Source of the DNA: Clostridiales bacterium
Lineage (GTDB): Bacteria; Acidobacteriota; Aminicenantia; Aminicenantales; UBA8522
NCBI GenBank assembly: GCA_029907205.1
Contig: JARYMI010000012.1
Coordinates: forward strand, 1-64,000
Length of the DNA stretch: 64,000 nucleotides
Direction: 5' to 3'
Shown here: piece by piece, positions 62,275 through 64,000 of the stretch
Layout of the letters: the number at the start of each line of letters is the position of its first letter
Position numbering within the stretch: position 1 is the first letter of the stretch
Notes under the pieces: generated by a model
What the model was told of the DNA's origin: nothing
The model's database searches: none
Seen by the model: only the letters and a program-made list of their open reading frames with translations
Position numbers and translations under genes: made by a program

Positions 62275-63684
62275 ATGAGCCTTGTCTCCTGGCTTATCTT
62301 AATCGGCATCATCGTCGTCGTCCTGGCACTCATCGTTGTTGTCCTGGCCGTTCAGTACCGCAAGGTCGGCCCGAACGAAGTCTTGATCGTCTCGGGCGGG
62401 CGCAAAAGGACAGTCACGGCGCCTGACGGTACCAAGGTCAAAGTCGGCTACAGATACCGGCTAGGCGGAGGCACGTTTGTCATCCCGTTCGTCGAAACCG
62501 TCTACACCCTGCCCCTCGACGTTGTTACCCTGAACATCCGGACTCCCGAAGTCCTGACCCACAGCGGCGTGCCGATCATGGCCGAGGCTACAGCTCAGGT
62601 CAAGATCGATTCGTCCGATACGGCCATTCGCCTGGCTGCCGAGCAGTTTTTAGGGACGGGGAAAGAAGGCATCCGTGACGTCTCGCTCAATGTCCTCGAG
62701 GGGAAAATGAGAGAAGTCATCGGCACGATGACGGCCGAAGAGATTTACCGCGGCAGGCACGAGTTTAACGCCCGAGTCAGCCAGGCCATCCGCGAAGATT
62801 TCGCACGGATGGGCCTTATCATGCTCTCCTTCACACTCAAGGACATCAGCGACACCCAGGGTTATCTTGATTCCTTGAGCAAGCCCCAGATAGCGGCCGC
62901 CAAGAGAGATGCTGCCATCGCCGAGGCCGAGACCGAAAAAGAAGCCATCATCAAATCCTCCCAGGCCCGAAAAGAAGGAGAGGTCGCCCGCCTGGCGGCC
63001 GAGGCCCTGATCGCCAAAGCTCAGTGGGAGAATGAAGCCAAGAAAGCAGAATCCCAGGTTGCGGTCAACCAGAAGAAAGCTCAGGCTGACTTTTCCTACG
63101 AGCTCGAGCGCTACCGGCTTAGCCAGCAGATCAAGAAGGAAGAGGCCAAAATGAAGGCCATCGAGAAGGAGGAGGCCATCAAAATCGAGGAGCTCGAGAT
63201 CGCCCGCCGTGAGAAAGAATTGGAGTCGAGCGTCATCAAGCCGGCCGACGCCCGCAAGTACCAGATCAAGTCCGAGGCCGAAGCCGAGGAATTCCGGATT
63301 CAGGCCGAAGCCAAAGGCAAAGCTGAGGCGCTTCGCCTCGAGGGCGAAACCGAAGCCGAGCTCCTGAAAAAGAAAGGATTGGCCGAGGCCGAAGCCATGC
63401 TGAAAAAAGCCCAGGCCTGGGACAAGTACAACCAGGCAGCTATCTTAGAGATGTATTTCGATGTCCTGCCCGAATTGGCCAAAGCCGTCTCCGAGCCTCT
63501 CTCGAAGGTTGACAAGATTGTCGTCGTCGGCGGAGGCGAAAAGAGCCTCGGGACGACTAAAATCACCGCTCAGGTGGCCGAAGTCCTCTCCCAGATGCCC
63601 GATGTCGTGAAATCTCTGATCGGTGTTGACCTCAAGAAATACTTGAGAGATAAGCTGGCCCCCGAAGAAAAAGACGAAAAATAG
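62275..63684 (+). CDS. Flotillin-like SPFH/band 7 protein
   Basis: 469 residues: an N-terminal hydrophobic anchor (LILIGIIVVVLALIVVVLAV), the SPFH domain (YRKVGPNEVLIVSGG through FTLKDISDTQGYL), then a long Ala/Glu/Lys coiled coil (about 215-395) with flotillin-type EA repeats and a C-terminal ILEMYFDVLPELAKAV segment. Bacterial flotillins (FloT, YqiK) organise membrane microdomains. GGAGGAGG precedes the ATG. A class I aminotransferase follows 30 nt later, probably co-transcribed by chance of position. Confidence 0.88.
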   Translation: MSLVSWLILIGIIVVVLALIVVVLAVQYRKVGPNEVLIVSGGRKRTVTAPDGTKVKVGYRYRLGGGTFVIPFVETVYTLPLDVVTLNIRTPEVLTHSGVPIMAEATAQVKIDSSDTAIRLAAEQFLGTGKEGIRDVSLNVLEGKMREVIGTMTAEEIYRGRHEFNARVSQAIREDFARMGLIMLSFTLKDISDTQGYLDSLSKPQIAAAKRDAAIAEAETEKEAIIKSSQARKEGEVARLAAEALIAKAQWENEAKKAESQVAVNQKKAQADFSYELERYRLSQQIKKEEAKMKAIEKEEAIKIEELEIARREKELESSVIKPADARKYQIKSEAEAEEFRIQAEAKGKAEALRLEGETEAELLKKKGLAEAEAMLKKAQAWDKYNQAAILEMYFDVLPELAKAVSEPLSKVDKIVVVGGGEKSLGTTKITAQVAEVLSQMPDVVKSLIGVDLKKYLRDKLAPEEKDEK

Positions 63685-63714
63685 CCTCCCTGAAGGCCGG
63701 AGGAAAGGCTGATC

Positions 63715-64000
63715 ATGATTTCAGAGAAAGTCAACCAAATCGGCACATCCCCAACCCTCAAGATAACGGCCAAGGCCAAGGCCATGAAGGCCGAGGGAAT
63801 TGATATCGTCGATTTGAGCGTCGGAGAGCCGGATTTCCCGACACCCGAAAACGCCAAGGCCGCCGGAGTCCGGGCCATCCAGCAGGATTTCACCAAGTAC
63901 ACGGAAAACGAGGGCATTCCAGCGCTGAAAAAGGCCGTCATCGCCCGGATGAAAGAAGATTACGGGCTTAGCTATGAGCCGAATGAAGTCATCGTTTCCA
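63715..64000 (+). CDS. Class I/II aminotransferase (aspartate aminotransferase-like), 3' end beyond window
   Basis: The first 95 codons are visible from the ATG behind GGAGGAAAGG. The translation opens MISEKVNQIGTSPTLKITAKA and continues with DLSVGEPDFPTP and YTENEGIPALKKAV, the standard N-terminal pattern of PLP-dependent aspartate aminotransferase subgroup I-gamma. The PLP-lysine and substrate residues are outside the window, so the exact substrate is unknown. Confidence 0.88.
   Translation, partial: MISEKVNQIGTSPTLKITAKAKAMKAEGIDIVDLSVGEPDFPTPENAKAAGVRAIQQDFTKYTENEGIPALKKAVIARMKEDYGLSYEPNEVIVS

Overview
This is a gene-dense 64-kb stretch of chromosome from a Gram-negative (diderm) bacterium. 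The evidence is the LPS and lipid A genes (lptB, a fused lptC-lptA, lptE, lpxK, an lpxL-type acyltransferase), a full Tol-Pal locus and outer-membrane-type lipoproteins. Secreted S9 peptidase, VPS10/BNR protein and GH127 genes, with a deltaproteobacteria-like rpoN/regulatory-PTS gene order, suggest an uncultivated peptide- or sugar-fermenting lineage near Acidobacteriota/Aminicenantes. That placement is inferred from gene content only. I see no phage, insertion sequence, CRISPR array, tRNA or rRNA.

Layout. 1-4.3 kb: 3' part of a GH127 arabinofuranosidase and a secreted S9 peptidase. 4.3-6.7 kb: HD-GYP protein divergent from a sigma/anti-sigma pair. 6.7-13.5 kb: uvrA-holB-ricT (minus) and an MrfA/Hrq1-type helicase. 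13.5-15.5 kb: KtrAB potassium uptake. 15.6-21.6 kb: tolQ-tolR-tolA-like-tolB-pal-cpoB-ssb and a cupin. 21.6-32.4 kb: a minus-strand run of eleven genes, recJ-lptCA-lptB-rpoN-hpf-ptsN-hprK-rapZ-EIIA(Man)-HPr-EI. 32.5-37.2 kb: ftsY-ribD-ribE-ribBA-HEAT protein. 37.2-42.3 kb: dtd, rpsT and leuS-lptE-holA. 42.4-46.5 kb: BtuDFC-type importer and three small membrane-protein genes. 46.5-52.7 kb: enolase, methylmalonyl-CoA mutase large subunit, comEC and a secreted coiled-coil protein. 52.7-56.8 kb: lipoprotein and a 1041-residue VPS10/BNR protein. 57-61.3 kb: lpxK-lpxL-rph-uxs-GT2. 61.5-64 kb: THEP1-type NTPase, flotillin and the start of a class I aminotransferase.

Themes. Envelope building dominates: LPS synthesis and export, Tol-Pal, and nucleotide-sugar and glycosyl transfer. 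The PTS genes form a phosphorelay (EI, HPr with His15 and Ser46, two EIIAs, a short HprK) without any sugar permease, so it is probably regulatory. The B12-type importer lies 3 kb from a B12-dependent mutase subunit.

Most notable signals. (1) Many operon-first genes lack a Shine-Dalgarno and have good sigma-70 promoters whose -10 box ends only 6-16 nt before the start codon, implying leaderless or near-leaderless mRNAs; this also fixes several start codons. (2) There are three families of intergenic palindromic repeats, including a MITE-like family with three copies here, one of which supplies the comEC stop codon. (3) Unusual proteins: an LptC-LptA fusion, a UvrA about 100 residues short, an HprK without its N-terminal domain, and an LpxK with Glu in its P-loop.
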